Assembly (NCBI GenBank): GCA_030544215.1
Contig: JARZZO010000014.1
Span: 41,569,734-41,633,733 of the forward strand
DNA: 64,000 nt
From: Zantedeschia hybrid cultivar
Taxonomy: Eukaryota; Streptophyta; Magnoliopsida; Alismatales; Araceae
Direction: 5' to 3'
In this document: piece after piece, positions 1-9,821 of the stretch
How the letters are laid out: every line of letters begins with the position of its first letter
How positions within the stretch are numbered: position 1 is the stretch's first letter
The notes under the pieces: generated by a model
The model's database searches: none
Seen by the model: only the letters and a program-made list of their open reading frames with translations
Told to the model about the DNA's origin: nothing
Position numbers and translations under genes: made by a program

Positions 1-771
1 GAGGAGCTGACCAGCCTCAAGGACTACGTGACCAGGATGAAGGAAGGCCAGAAGGACATCTACTACATCACCGGCGAGAGCAAGAAGGCCGTGGAGAACT
101 CCCCCTTCCTCGAGAGGCTGAAGAAGAAGGGCTACGAAGTCCTGTTCATGGTCGACGCGATCGACGAGTACGCCGTCGGACAACTCAAGGAGTACGACGG
201 CAAGAAGCTCGTGTCGGCGACCAAGGAGGGCCTGAAGCTGGAAGACAGCGAGGAAGAGAAGAAGAGAAAGGAAGAGAAGAAGGCGGCCTTCGAGGACCTG
301 TGCAAGACCATCAAGGACATCCTGGGCGACAAGGTGGAGAAGGTGGTGGTCTCCGACAGGATCGTGGACTCCCCCTGCTGCCTGGTGACGGGCGAGTACG
401 GGTGGACGGCCAACATGGAGAGGATCATGAAGGCGCAGGCGCTGAGGGACAGTAGCATGAGCTCCTACATGTCCAGCAAGAAGACCATGGAGATCAACCC
501 CGAGAACGGGATCATGGAGGAGCTGCGGAAGAGGGCGGAGGCGGACAAGAACGACAAGTCTGTCAAGGACCTGGTCCTGCTGCTCTACGAAACCGCGTTG
601 CTGACCTCGGGGTTCAGCCTGGACGATCCCAACACCTTCGCGGGGAGGATCCACAGGATGCTGAAGCTGGGTTTGAGCATCGACGAGGACGAGGCTGCTG
701 GTGAGGATGCTGACATGCCGGCCTTGGAAGAAGAGGGCAACGAGGAAAGCAAGATGGAGGAGGTCGATTGA
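1..771 (+). CDS. HSP90: Cytosolic HSP90 chaperone, 3' partial
   Basis: ATP-dependent cytosolic chaperone that folds client kinases, receptors and NLR proteins as a dimer. The window opens in frame inside the gene, so only the last 256 codons (of about 700 in the family) are present. They cover the end of the middle domain (GYEVLFMVDAIDEYAVGQL), the charged KKRKEEKK-type stretch, the C-terminal dimerisation domain (VTGEYGWTANMERIMKAQAL, MEINPENGIMEELRKRA, GFSLDDPNTFAGRIHRMLKLGLS) and an acidic tail ending in MEEVD, the TPR co-chaperone docking signal that marks cytosolic rather than ER or organelle forms. There is no intron in this part. Third codon positions are strongly G/C, unlike all downstream sequence. 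One mild oddity is Gly in NPENGIMEE, where Ala is usual. It looks intact and is the only host gene in the window. Confidence 0.97.
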   Translation, partial: EELTSLKDYVTRMKEGQKDIYYITGESKKAVENSPFLERLKKKGYEVLFMVDAIDEYAVGQLKEYDGKKLVSATKEGLKLEDSEEEKKRKEEKKAAFEDLCKTIKDILGDKVEKVVVSDRIVDSPCCLVTGEYGWTANMERIMKAQALRDSSMSSYMSSKKTMEINPENGIMEELRKRAEADKNDKSVKDLVLLLYETALLTSGFSLDDPNTFAGRIHRMLKLGLSIDEDEAAGEDADMPALEEEGNEESKMEEVD

Positions 772-1854
772 GCTAAATCTCTATATAGTATTTATAGTCT
801 AAATTCTGAAAGGAAACTACGTCTAACTTTTTACATGGGTCTGGTAGAGGGGGTGAGTCGTCTCTGTCAATTCTGTCTTTCTGTTCTCTTTTCCTCTTTC
901 TAGTAGCTGATCATGGTCGAACGGTTTCTGGGTCTGCTGTTAAGAGAGTCTGTTCGGTGATGGCAAGGTGAAAATTTTGTTGTACCATATCTTCTCCTTT
1001 TGTTGTTAAACAGAGAACGTCTATTTCTTATTTTCTGTCTACTGAAGGAAAAAGTTTCAGTGTGAATTGCGGTGTACGACAGAATTTGTCCCGAACTTTG
1101 TTGTGCGATAGGAATCGGATGGTTGGGTCTTACCATTCATGGCATGATCAAAGGCCCCTAAAGGCCCATCTGATTTGGATGTGCCCTTCTCATCTTTATT
1201 ACATCTTATTTGATTAAGATCTGATGTTATATTTTAAACTTTTTCTGAAAAGATTTTTTTACATATAAATCATCTTTAAAAGTGAAAAATATTAATATAT
1301 ATCATTACTTTTAGTGAAATGTTGCAAGAGTGTCACGTAAAAGTTAACTGGGATAATATTTTTGTAATATTTTCATGAGGAATAATGATATGTATGTTAA
1401 TAGAGATAAATTTTTTGCATCATTTCTTTAAAAAAATGAGGTGTGTGTTGATATATTTTTAAGAATGATTTCTTTGTCAATCTATTTTTAAGAACAAATT
1501 ATGTGCGAAAAGTCTCATTTGAAAAATACCAAACAATTGCCTTTTATCTGATTTTTTTGATTAGGTCGCATATCAAGTGGAATTTATTCGGGTGAGGAGC
1601 ATCCAATGATCCGTTTCGTATATATGGACGTATAATTTTAGGCGTTAGAACTTTTTTAAGAACACATAGTAAATATTATGGAGGTTTATGTCAACGAGAT
1701 TACTTGGTTCACTTATATCTGAAGAAAAAAAAAGGGTGAAGGAGGTTTATGTATAATCTCATCCTTTCTGGATGTTCCAACTTCCAACATGATAACAAAA
1801 GAGGACGTAGACAATTTATAAGAGTACGTGTTATTTTGATGTATAAAGTCTATT
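772..1854. other. HSP90 3' flank and AT-rich spacer
   Basis: The first few hundred bases after the HSP90 stop should hold its 3' UTR. I see no canonical AATAAA signal, so the polyA site is undefined. From about 1200 the sequence becomes AT-rich with no coding potential, RNA gene or clear repeat. Confidence 0.5.
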
Positions 1855-1867
1855 AACTCACGAGAAT

Positions 1868-2980
1868 TGGGGCTGCTCTGCGGAATGTTCGCCGGGGTTT
1901 TCGATAGATCCTTTGCCACTCGTCGGCATTTCGCACGTCCCCTCGGCGGCAGCCCTTTGGGCGGGGGGGAGCCTCCTCCAAAGACCCCCTCCCCCTCGCC
2001 CTTCCCCCTCCATCTTTGGCTGTTAAGTTTCTTTCCTTCTTCCTTCTTCCTTCTGTTTTTTGTGTTTTTTTTTTTCTCGGTGCGGTTCTTTACTCCTTCC
2101 TCTCAGCTGGTTACTTCCCCCACTGTACATCCTCTTCCTCCCCCTCCGCCACCTTTCCCATCACTCACCCCTTCCTTCCTTGCTGCTATCAAGCCATGCT
2201 TCCCCCCTTGTGAAATTTTCATCTCGTTTCCAACCCTCTGCTCCTCAACCCATCCCGTCCACCTTCGTTCCATTCATGCTTTGGTAGCTCCCTCTCCCTC
2301 TTTTCCTTGCATGGTCTTCTCTCCCCCCCCCCTTATTGCAGGTTTCCCCCTTGTTGTCTCTTTGGCCCTCCTGGTAGGATCTTACCCGGCAGACGGGGTT
2401 TCGACCAGTCTTTGGTCTCGACATATTATTATGCATGTAGTGTTTCCCTTTGTGCTGTGTTTACTTTTAGGTGTGATTGGCTTGGCTGGTCATTTTGAAG
2501 GTTTTCTGGAGCTCCTTGTTGCATCTTCCTGGTTGTTGCGGATCTCAGATCGGATTTTTTGGAGAATTGTGACGATGCTCGAATTATGCGCTCATCCTGT
2601 AGGTCCTTGGGGCACACGTTTCCGAGCATCCTTTGTTCGAGTGCCTGTTATCGCAGTGTTTTCCGGTTATCTTCACCGGCTTCTTCATGGAAGCTCATCT
2701 TCATCCATGCGAACCAAGATCTTGGTGGTGGCTCCTGTCGATCTGATCAGTCGGCAACCTATGGTTGTTAGCTGGTTTTCTCGGTGTTCTGTGTACTTTG
2801 GCTTTTACCCAGTGTATAGGCTTGTACTGTTTCCGACGGAGCCCATCGTGGTGTTCTGTCCTTGTTTCCTTCCCCATCCCTTATTTCTTGCTGTCTTTTT
2901 ATCTGTCTTCCTTATTGCCCCTTGTACTCCCTCTTTGCCTCATGGTTAAATGAAAAGTAACTTTATTGCTCAAAAAAAAA
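1868..2980 (+). mobile_element. Non-LTR-like retroelement insertion with polyA tail
   Basis: A 1.1-kb GC- and pyrimidine-rich block ends in an A-run at about 2972-2980. It is flanked by 13-bp direct repeats with two mismatches: AACTCACGAGAAT at 1855-1867 and AACTCCCGGGAAT at 2981-2993. A polyA tail plus a long imperfect TSD is the signature of target-primed insertion by LINE machinery. No reverse transcriptase or endonuclease motif is visible, so this is a 5'-truncated LINE or a non-autonomous relative. The long open frame through it (1867-2949) is low-complexity Pro/Ser/Leu/Phe from C/T-rich DNA and is probably not a protein. Its 3' part resembles the minus-strand block at 3525-4790. Confidence 0.6.
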
Positions 2981-2993
2981 AACTCCCGGGAAT

Positions 2994-3524
2994 CTGTACA
3001 TTGCAGCAAAAATTTGATGAGTTTTTGATCTTGCAGTTGAGGAAATGTCGCTTGATGATTTAAGGGTGGCTTGGCCGTGGTTTCTAGTTGCAAGAGGCAT
3101 ACGAGGATCTGAACAGAGCAACTTAGGCAGTAATTAAACTCAGCGTTAGTTGATAGGTTGACTTTGATTTTTGATTAGTTAGATCGTTACTAAGTTACTG
3201 CCACCGACGTGATGCTCTATTGGGCCGGTCCTAACTCGGTATATTTCCTTTCAGAATTAAAAAAAAAAATGCACTTGCTGCACCATGTCATGGTGCAGCG
3301 CTGTTGCGCCATACCGTCAGTATTGGACCGTGGAGAGGTGCAATTTTTAAAATCTTTTTTTACATATCCTATCAAAGATTAGACAATACACATGAGTATC
3401 TTAAGATTATTTCATCTCTCGAGCTTTTACTTGAAAAAAATATACTTTTCACATTATCATCTGATCAACCTGATCAAATGCCGCCTGTGCATGGTAGAGC
3501 AAATATCTCCCCATGGGAATTGCC
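2994..3524. other. Spacer between two polyA-tailed insertions
   Basis: No gene seen. It contains an A-run (about 3260-3269) and the perfect hairpin at 3277-3299; otherwise it is unremarkable AT-rich sequence. Confidence 0.4.
3277..3299. repeat. Perfect 10-bp inverted repeat
   Basis: GCTGCACCAT, loop GTC, ATGGTGCAGC: a perfect 10-bp stem with a 3-base loop, GC-rich within AT-rich surroundings. It may be the end of a small mobile element or a cruciform. No role is evident. Confidence 0.6.
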
Positions 3525-4790
3525 TTTTTTTTTTTTCTTTTTTTTGACACAAACACAAACAAGTTTTATTCATTTAGCCAAATGTACAGGAGGGAAGGAA
3601 TAGTAGGGCATGGGAGAAAAAAGGTACAGCAACAAACCAAACGATGGATAACACCGAACCAGTACAAGTTTCACGGGGAATACACAAGAACACAAAGGAA
3701 CCAAAGGAAAACCACCATCGGACCAATGGGCGCTGATCGAAGACATCATCGGAGAGTGACCCCAGCGAGGTTTGCACATGGACGAGGAGAAACTCTCAAT
3801 AGAGATGCCGGCGAGGGACATGTCGGAACAACACTGTAGCAACAATTAGTTAAACTTGGGGTTGCTTGGAGACATGCATCAATGAGGATGCACGGATTAA
3901 GCGAAGTACCACGAGCACCACCAAAATCTCCGGGATCCAAGAATGAGATTAGATCGAAACCGAAAGTCATCACAAAAAATAGACAACGCTCACCAACTTC
4001 AGCCGATCTAGGCAGTGATATCTTGAAAAAGAAAAAGCTGAAAAACAGCACAACAACACAATATAGTTAAATATACTATGCCGCAGCCGATGAGGAACCA
4101 GACCTCAGTCCCAGAACAAAAAACCGTAGGGGAAGAGGCAAAAGAGCGGGATTCTAAGAAGAGGGGTGGAGTTGGCTGGGTGAGGGAAGGGGGAAGGGAG
4201 GACGGTGGGAATGGAAAGGCAAGCTCGGTAGAGAAGAGATGGTGGAAAGGAAGGGTAGCAGGAGAAAAGGTTTGCCAATGGAAAATAAGGATGGAAAAAG
4301 AAAGGTGGAGGGTGAGAAGGGAGAGATCTGGGCAGTGGAGATAGAGGTAACAAAGAAAACTGATGGTGGCAGCGGAGGGGTGGAATAGAGGTGAAGGAGG
4401 AGGCACAAGACTGAAGTGAAGGGTGGTGGTGATGGCAGCAGAAGAACAAGAGGCTAAGGCTAAGGAGATGACCAGAAAGGTGGGCGGTAGTGGAAATGAG
4501 GAAGTAGATGCTATGGCGGTATGGCGGAGGGGAAAGTAAAGGAAAGAGGAGAAGGGAAACAAACAAAGGAAACAGAGGAGAAGAGGAAAGGAAGAGGAGG
4601 GGGGGAGCTCCTAGCATGGACTCCTCCCTCCCAGGGAAGTCGATGAAGACGAGGCTATGCTGCCGCACCGTCAAAATGAACACCGTCGGAGGACTGGCAA
4701 AGGGTTCCAGGGAGGGGATCGCTGAGAGAAAATCCTCCCCGAGGGGGGAGCTTTTTTCCTACCTTTGGACTTGGACTAGTAATGGGCCTA
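3525..4790 (-). mobile_element. Second non-LTR-like insertion, minus strand
   Basis: Read on the minus strand, this ends in a GGCTAAATGAATAAAACTTG-type 3' end followed by a polyA tract (poly-T on the plus strand at about 3525-3548). Upstream on that strand it is C/T-rich, like the insertion at 1868-2980, and shares phrases such as CTTGTACTG-TTCGGTG near the 3' end. I infer two members of one polyA-tailed family in opposite orientation. The 5' boundary (about 4790) is estimated from the end of the pyrimidine-rich part; no TSD was found. The long minus-strand frames (4008-4683) are low-complexity Pro/Ser/Leu and probably not genes. Confidence 0.45.
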
Positions 4791-4846
4791 GTTTACGCCA
4801 CATTTTTGTGAGCAAACCGCAACAATCTCCCTCCTCGCCCACTTTC

Positions 4847-4864
4847 TATATATATATATATATA
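4847..4864. repeat. (TA)9 microsatellite
   Basis: Nine uninterrupted TA dinucleotides. Confidence 0.9.
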
Positions 4865-5628
4865 AGGCTACAGTATGCAATCAGGTTGTATGTATTATTT
4901 TCGACTTTTTCTTTATATTAAGAATAAAACAAAGTTTATCATAAAATTTTAAATATTAAATTATCCCTTTCAAGACTATTTCCATCTCTTGGAACTTTAT
5001 TTTGACCGTCTGGTTATGTTCGATCATGAAAATTTATTCGTGACCATCCATCGTGTACTTACAAATTTGATTTTTAAAAATTATGAAAAATAGTCAAAAA
5101 ATAAAAAATATAGTCATATTATCCTTAGGGCCAGTTTGTTTGTGGGATATGGGTTGAACAAGATAGGTTATGCGACTTATTCACTTCGGGAGCGCAGACC
5201 CGTTGTTCTTGATGCAGACGTGTTATTCCTATAATAAGTGGAATAAATCATTCTACCTAAAAGACAGGAATCATTTATTCTATTGAACAACTTATTCCAC
5301 CCAAAGTAAATCATATTAAACTAATCAAGAAATTAATAAAACTTTGTTCAAATTTTTTATATAACCTATTTGACATGTTCACCAAGTTTGTCAATTTTCT
5401 AAGTTTGTTTGTTATTATTCAGCCTATTTATTAATTTTTAACTATGAAAATTAATTTTGATGGTCGAAAAATATATTTGTTATTTCAAAAACTCTGAGAA
5501 AATTTTCTTGGCCATCTTTTCTATCCAAAAAGTTATTTGATAAGGTTTAATCTGATTATCTGACTATATGACTATGATGACTCTATAAATGACTATTTTG
5601 TATATAAAAATATGTATATTGACTTATA
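4865..5628. other. AT-rich spacer, possible MITE end at 5128
   Basis: No gene seen. At 5128 GGGCCAGTTTGTTTG resembles the terminal sequence of some DNA-transposon MITEs, and about 5235-5300 holds imperfect inverted copies of AATAAGTGGAATAA. I could not find a matching opposite terminus, so no element is called. Confidence 0.35.
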
Positions 5629-5812
5629 TGTAACACTTTATTAATCTAAATTCGAGATCCATGTTTATTATTTGTCATCGTTTGACCTCTATTAATTTGA
5701 TTATAATTATTTGACTTTACTTGGATATTGCTATCTTAAAGAGATATTTGACCTGATTCCATTATAAGCGTCCATATTGGATATGATATTTTGTTTGGAC
5801 CCGAGGGCAAAC

Positions 5813-5817
5813 GGGTG
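5813..5817. repeat. Left TSD of Tat-like element (GGGTG)
   Basis: GGGTG immediately before the LTR start TGATGGGGG; an identical copy follows the 3' LTR at 49199-49203. A 5-bp TSD is normal for LTR-retrotransposon integrases. Confidence 0.9.
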
Positions 5818-5862
5818 TGATGGGGGAGAATCCGATTAGGCCCGGCACTAGGGGGCCGGCCC
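5818..5862 (+). repeat. Tat-like 5' LTR, first 45 bp
   Basis: Starts TGATGGGGGAGAATC and ends GGGGGCCGGCCC, where the copia element interrupts it. The LTR resumes at 15350. The uninterrupted equivalent is 48588-48632. Confidence 0.9.
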
Positions 5863-7007
5863 TGTTAGAATTGGGTGGCCTCAAAGCCAATCATTGTACA
5901 TTCTAGTTCAGATTATTAATAAAGGCAATTATTTCTTCATTTAATAGTTCTCGCAAACGACTATCATAATGAAGGTCCATAGACAAATGTATGGAATATT
6001 GAATCATGATGAGATCATGATAGTGAGATCAATATCCTAAGGCAATTGTCTTAAATAGTTCTCGATCATAGGATATTTGAGATGGACATTAAATATTCGA
6101 TAAGATCGACACAAGTTATGTCTGCTCATATGATGAGGGTGAATGATCTCACATTCACTCGTGTGGTGACACTAAGACAAACAAGTGGGTGCTCATTAGA
6201 GAATGAGTTCACTGAATAGACCCAAATAAGAATTCCTGGATGGTAATTATACCTATTAGTCAACCAGGGAATTCAATCGTTGCAGTAGCACAGTTGGTCC
6301 TTAGACCTGAGTCACCAATGATACCTTGTTGGTGGACCATTGTATCTTGATTCTCTGACTCGTGGACTTTAACCATTAAGTCCACCATAATCGGTCTTTC
6401 AGATACAGTGGAAAGCTTGCGAAGGTAATTGAGTGGACAACAAGGGATCACTCACTCTTGGTATAAGACTGGAGAGAGAATGTCCCATGGATGTGTACAC
6501 AGAAATCCCTGGCCAGGGTCAAATGAAAGAGATGTCTTTCTAGATATTAACTGTGTACTAGAATCCATCTGGATAATGCGATAGAGGGTTTGACTATAAA
6601 ACCATACCCTTCCGTTATCGGGACATTGCATGAGTGAAGGATTATATCTATGCGGCATCTGCAGACGGAAAGGTTCAATTAAAGGGAACTGTATCCCTTA
6701 TATCTTCTGGGATCATGAGGTAGTGTTTGGTGCTGTTCATGATCAGAAGGCCAAGTGAATTAATCATCGGATGATAATTTACTTGTTTATTAAATTAATC
6801 ATTTAACATGCGATGTTTAAATGTTAATTAATAAATATTAAACTCAAGAAACAGTTCTAAGTTTAATGGGCCTGCAACCGGACTGATATATGGGCCTGGA
6901 GGGTCACACACATAAGAGTTCTCGTCAGACGGTGAGAGATGTTAAATTTCATGCTTATCTGGGTTTTTGTGAAAAGCTGCAGGATAAACATGAAGATTTA
7001 ATGGAGA

Positions 7008-7035
7008 ATTATCCAAGGCCAAACTCTTGGATAAT
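7008..7035. promoter_or_regulatory. Palindrome upstream of the LTR TATA box
   Basis: ATTATCCAAG (7008-7017), 8-base spacer, CTTGGATAAT (7026-7035): a perfect 10-bp inverted repeat whose edge lies 35 bp before the TATA box. It is also present in the 3' LTR at about 14911-14938. It suits a dimeric transcription-factor site; that role is inference. Confidence 0.55.
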
Positions 7036-7069
7036 CACGAGGATTAACTCTTGTGCTTATCCTTATTTC

Positions 7070-7076
7070 TATATAA
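7070..7076 (+). promoter_or_regulatory. TATA box of copia A LTR
   Basis: TATATAA followed by GGAGGGCC, with a pyrimidine-rich tract about 55-85 bp downstream. The 3' LTR has the same box at 14973-14979. It is the expected core promoter for the full-length genomic RNA. Confidence 0.7.
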
Positions 7077-7442
7077 GGAGGGCCAAGGGGGAGTGGTAAA
7101 AAGTGAGTTGGACGAATTTTACTCCCAAGATTCTCTCTCTCCTCTCTCTCTCTCCTTCTCGGAGTAGATCTGTCTCTCTCCGCGCATGGTGGATCTGAGA
7201 TCTGGTCGGAGCACTCAAGTCGAGGAGGAAATCGCGTCTGCTGCGGGAACTCGTGTGGATACCTCCAGAGATCGTGCGCGTGCGCGATTACCGAGTCGGC
7301 ATCATCCACGGGAGATTCAAAACCCCGCAAAGGTGAAGAACTGTTCTTCCCGCGTTAGTTTTAATGTCCGTTTTACAACCCCAACAACCGATACAATGGA
7401 ATCAATATTTATTTCCGCTGCGTTCATGACGATTCCTTACAG

Positions 7443-7454
7443 TGGTATCAGAGC
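7443..7454 (+). promoter_or_regulatory. Primer-binding site, initiator tRNA-Met type
   Basis: TGGTATCAGAGC one base after the LTR end, complementary to the 3' end of plant initiator tRNA-Met. It primes minus-strand DNA synthesis. Confidence 0.95.
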
Positions 7455-8027
7455 CAAGTTTGCTGGTTCGGTTGTAAAACGGCACCGTTATGCGTGTTTT
7501 CTCGTTATGCGTGCAGAACCCGTATTGTACGTGTTCTTGAGTTTAATCCGATTAAAAATGACAGATTAGTGTTCATATGATGATCACGATCGATTTGGTT
7601 ATTTTTCTGTATTTTTCGGATTTTTATTTGGGTTTTTCGGAGTTCGTCATGTGATGATGAAACGGGGTACTTCGGCGACTTCGTATGTGCATCCCAAGCG
7701 TTGGGATGGCCGGAAGAATCCCTAGATCTCTTGGTGATAGTCACCACTTCTCATTAGGCATGGAGATCGTGGCCGGAGTGCCCTTGGAGGTCTTGAAAAT
7801 CGAGCCCAAAATCGGATTTAAACCCCTGCAAAATCAGATTTTTAGGGGAATTTTGGGCTTGATCCTCACCTCATCGGAGGACACCGGCGGCCCTGCCGGC
7901 GCCGGGCATGTCACCGGCGCCGGGGGCAACGCCTGCCGGAGCCGGTAGCGCCGGGGCTCGCTGGCGGCGGCGCTGCCTTCCCCTTCTTCCCGCCGGTTAG
8001 GGTTGCACAGTTTCTGGAAGAAGAAAG

Positions 8028-8042
8028 GGGGGGGGGGGGGGG
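8028..8042 (+). repeat. G15 homopolymer in leader
   Basis: Fifteen consecutive G. The equivalent leader region has a G24 run at 26693-26716 and, on the minus strand, a G14 run at 60777-60790. Tract length may be affected by sequencing or assembly error. Confidence 0.85.
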
Positions 8043-8109
8043 TCGAAACAGTGCCTAAGGGGTTGGACCGCCCGGTCCCGACCCGGTCGGACCGGGCGGG
8101 GCCGGGCGG

Positions 8110-8176
8110 CGCCCTGGCCGAGCCAGGGCTTGCCCCTGGCCGAGCCAGGGCTCGACCCTGGTCCAGCCAGGGTCCG
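8110..8176 (+). repeat. Three tandem GC-rich hairpins
   Basis: CCCTGGC-CGA-GCCAGGG occurs twice in a row, then ACCCTGG-TCCA-CCAGGGT-type. The third copy changes bases on both arms, keeping the stem. It is followed by a GGGCCCGGGCCC palindrome. Confidence 0.65.
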
Positions 8177-8222
8177 GGCCCGGGCCCTTTGGGCCTTTAT
8201 GGGCTGGGCCCATTTTATATTT

Positions 8223-8700
8223 TGTTAAAAATTGTTTTTAATATATGTTTACCCCCTTTAAACCCAATTTTAGCCCGTTTTAGCCTGTTTTAAAATTGTT
8301 TTAAAACATAAAATTATAAGAATAATTAATAAGTGTTATTAATTAATTTTTATGATTATTAACAGTTTATTAAAGTGTTTAACAACTGTTAGTCTATTAA
8401 AGGGCTTTATAATTAATCGGTGTTTGTTAATTGTTTAAAATTGTTTTAAATAATTAATTCCCTGTTAATTTAATTAGTTTAAAATTGTTTTAAACTAAAT
8501 TCATGCATAACTTGATTACACTTTGCCATTCAAATTGTTTGAATAATTATTTAGATTAACTGAATAGTTTAGTTAGTTTATTTGTCAATAATGTTTTAAA
8601 TATTATTGATAATGCTGAAATAAATGTTATTTCGAAAACTAATTGGTATTATAATTTATATTTATAAAATTTAATACCAAACAACAATTATGTGATGATT
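8223..8700 (+). repeat. AT-rich hairpin array, copia A leader
   Basis: Short inverted repeats with 3-base loops. A perfect 10-bp stem TAATTAATAA-GTG-TTATTAATTA lies at 8323-8345, and a perfect 11-bp stem TTAGTTTAAAA with loop TTG and its complement lies at about 8474-8498. The architecture matches arrays at 20300-20815, 27100-27860 and 59640-60425, although the sequences differ. Confidence 0.6.
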
Positions 8701-9334
8701 GTGATGCATGTGATGTGTTTTATGGTGGGATGATCATGGACTTAGAATTTTCATGTGATGAATGATGTGAATGGATGCGATGCTTATTTCATTTGGTATT
8801 TTTAATAGGACCTGCGTGTCCTCCTCTCTCTTAATCCAAGTGTACTTTCTACCTTCCTATAAGATTGTACTCCCCTTGATAAGATCAAGGTTTCTAAGTG
8901 TTTAAATGTACATTTGTGGACCTGCGAGTCCTGAATTTTGTATTTAAATGTATCGGATTAAGCTTAGAGGACAGGATCTTCTGAAGACACCTCTGGAGGG
9001 AGGACTCGCATCAAATGGAACCAGTGTTGCTGTTTTCACATTAGGATCCTATTATGGATCATCGTTTGGCTCCGATGAATCTATAGTAGCTTTAGCAGTC
9101 CATGATCATCCCCATTTAATTTTTCTGCACATATGTGATATTTGTGGACTATGCTATCATATATATATTTCTATTTAGTATATTGATACTTCAAATTGAA
9201 ATACTATTGATAGCACGATTTTTTTACAAATCAAAATCAAAACCCTATTTTAAAACTTAAGTTGTAAACGTGAGATATTAAGAATAATCCACGTAACCCA
9301 CCATCATTATAGATCTTAGGATAATTCTTATTTC

Positions 9335-9645
9335 AAACGGATTTGTTGTGCTACCACAAGGTCTGTTTGATTTAGAAATTAAACTAGGTCTACGACATGT
9401 GATGTCATTAAGATGAATGGACAAATAGTGTAGTTTTGTTGTGCTACCACAAGGATTGCACTATGAATTCATGTCATCTAAGTAATGATGGATAAACTTA
9501 ACTGAATCGAATTGATTTGTTGTGCTACCACAAGGTCATTCTGATTCAGGGGTTAAATCGATTGGATATTGCAATCGTTGCAACTGTCAAGAGTTGACTG
9601 CCTAAGGGACTTGATGTGATTTGTTGTGCTACCACAAGGTCACAT
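9335..9645 (+). repeat. Four covarying hairpins before gag, copia A
   Basis: TTGTTGTGCTACCACAAGG recurs at 9343, 9435, 9517 and 9621. The core pairs TTGTG with CACAA around a CTAC loop. Flanks pair too, with different bases each time: AAACGGA (9335-9341) with TCTGTTT (9362-9368); ATAGTGTAGT (9425-9434) with ATTGCACTAT (9455-9464); TGAATC (9503-9508) with GATTCA (9543-9548); ATGTGA (9614-9619) with TCACAT (9640-9645). Several pairs are G.U, as expected for RNA. Confidence 0.8.
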
Positions 9646-9821
9646 GCATGTTGCCCGAAGGATTCTGATCCCCACTAGGAGATCACCGGAATCTCCCGTT
9701 CTGTATCTTAGAGGGTAATACAGATCGCCGAAAAATAGTGGGAGCATAAATCTAGATTAAAAGTCCTAAATCTGATTTTAAGAACTATCTGCTCATTTTA
9801 TATATTTCCATGTAGGTCGCT

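Larger units (their letters stand above)
5863..7441 (+). repeat. Copia A 5' LTR
   Basis: Begins TGTTAG and ends TTACA, 1579 bp, the same length as the 3' copy. It contains a TATA box at 7070-7076, a 10-bp perfect palindrome just upstream (7008-7035) and a CT-rich tract downstream (about 7131-7160), which would lie near the transcription start. Confidence 0.95.
7442..9821 (+). other. Structured 5' leader of copia A
   Basis: 2.4 kb between LTR and gag start with no convincing protein. In order: primer-binding site; a moderately GC-rich part with a G15 run (8028-8042); three tandem GC hairpins (about 8110-8176); an AT-rich segment (about 8220-8700) holding short perfect hairpins with 3-base loops; and four copies of the TTGTG-loop-CACAA hairpin (9343-9639) before the gag ATG. 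The same order of parts recurs in the copia elements at 19433-22180 and 58195-61341. Confidence 0.8.

Noticed and set aside
1867..2949. 360-codon open frame
   Set aside because: Translation is Pro/Ser/Leu/Phe low complexity from C/T-rich DNA inside a polyA-tailed insertion; other frames in the same DNA are also open.
4008..4683. Two overlapping minus-strand ORFs of 184 and 192 codons
   Set aside because: Same C/T-rich low-complexity composition as the other insertion, both frames open at once, no domain.
9343..9361. TTGTTGTGCTACCACAAGG repeats as host transcription-factor sites or a tRNA-like gene
   Set aside because: Covarying flanks and position in the transcribed leader favour RNA structure; no tRNA cloverleaf or anticodon arm can be drawn.
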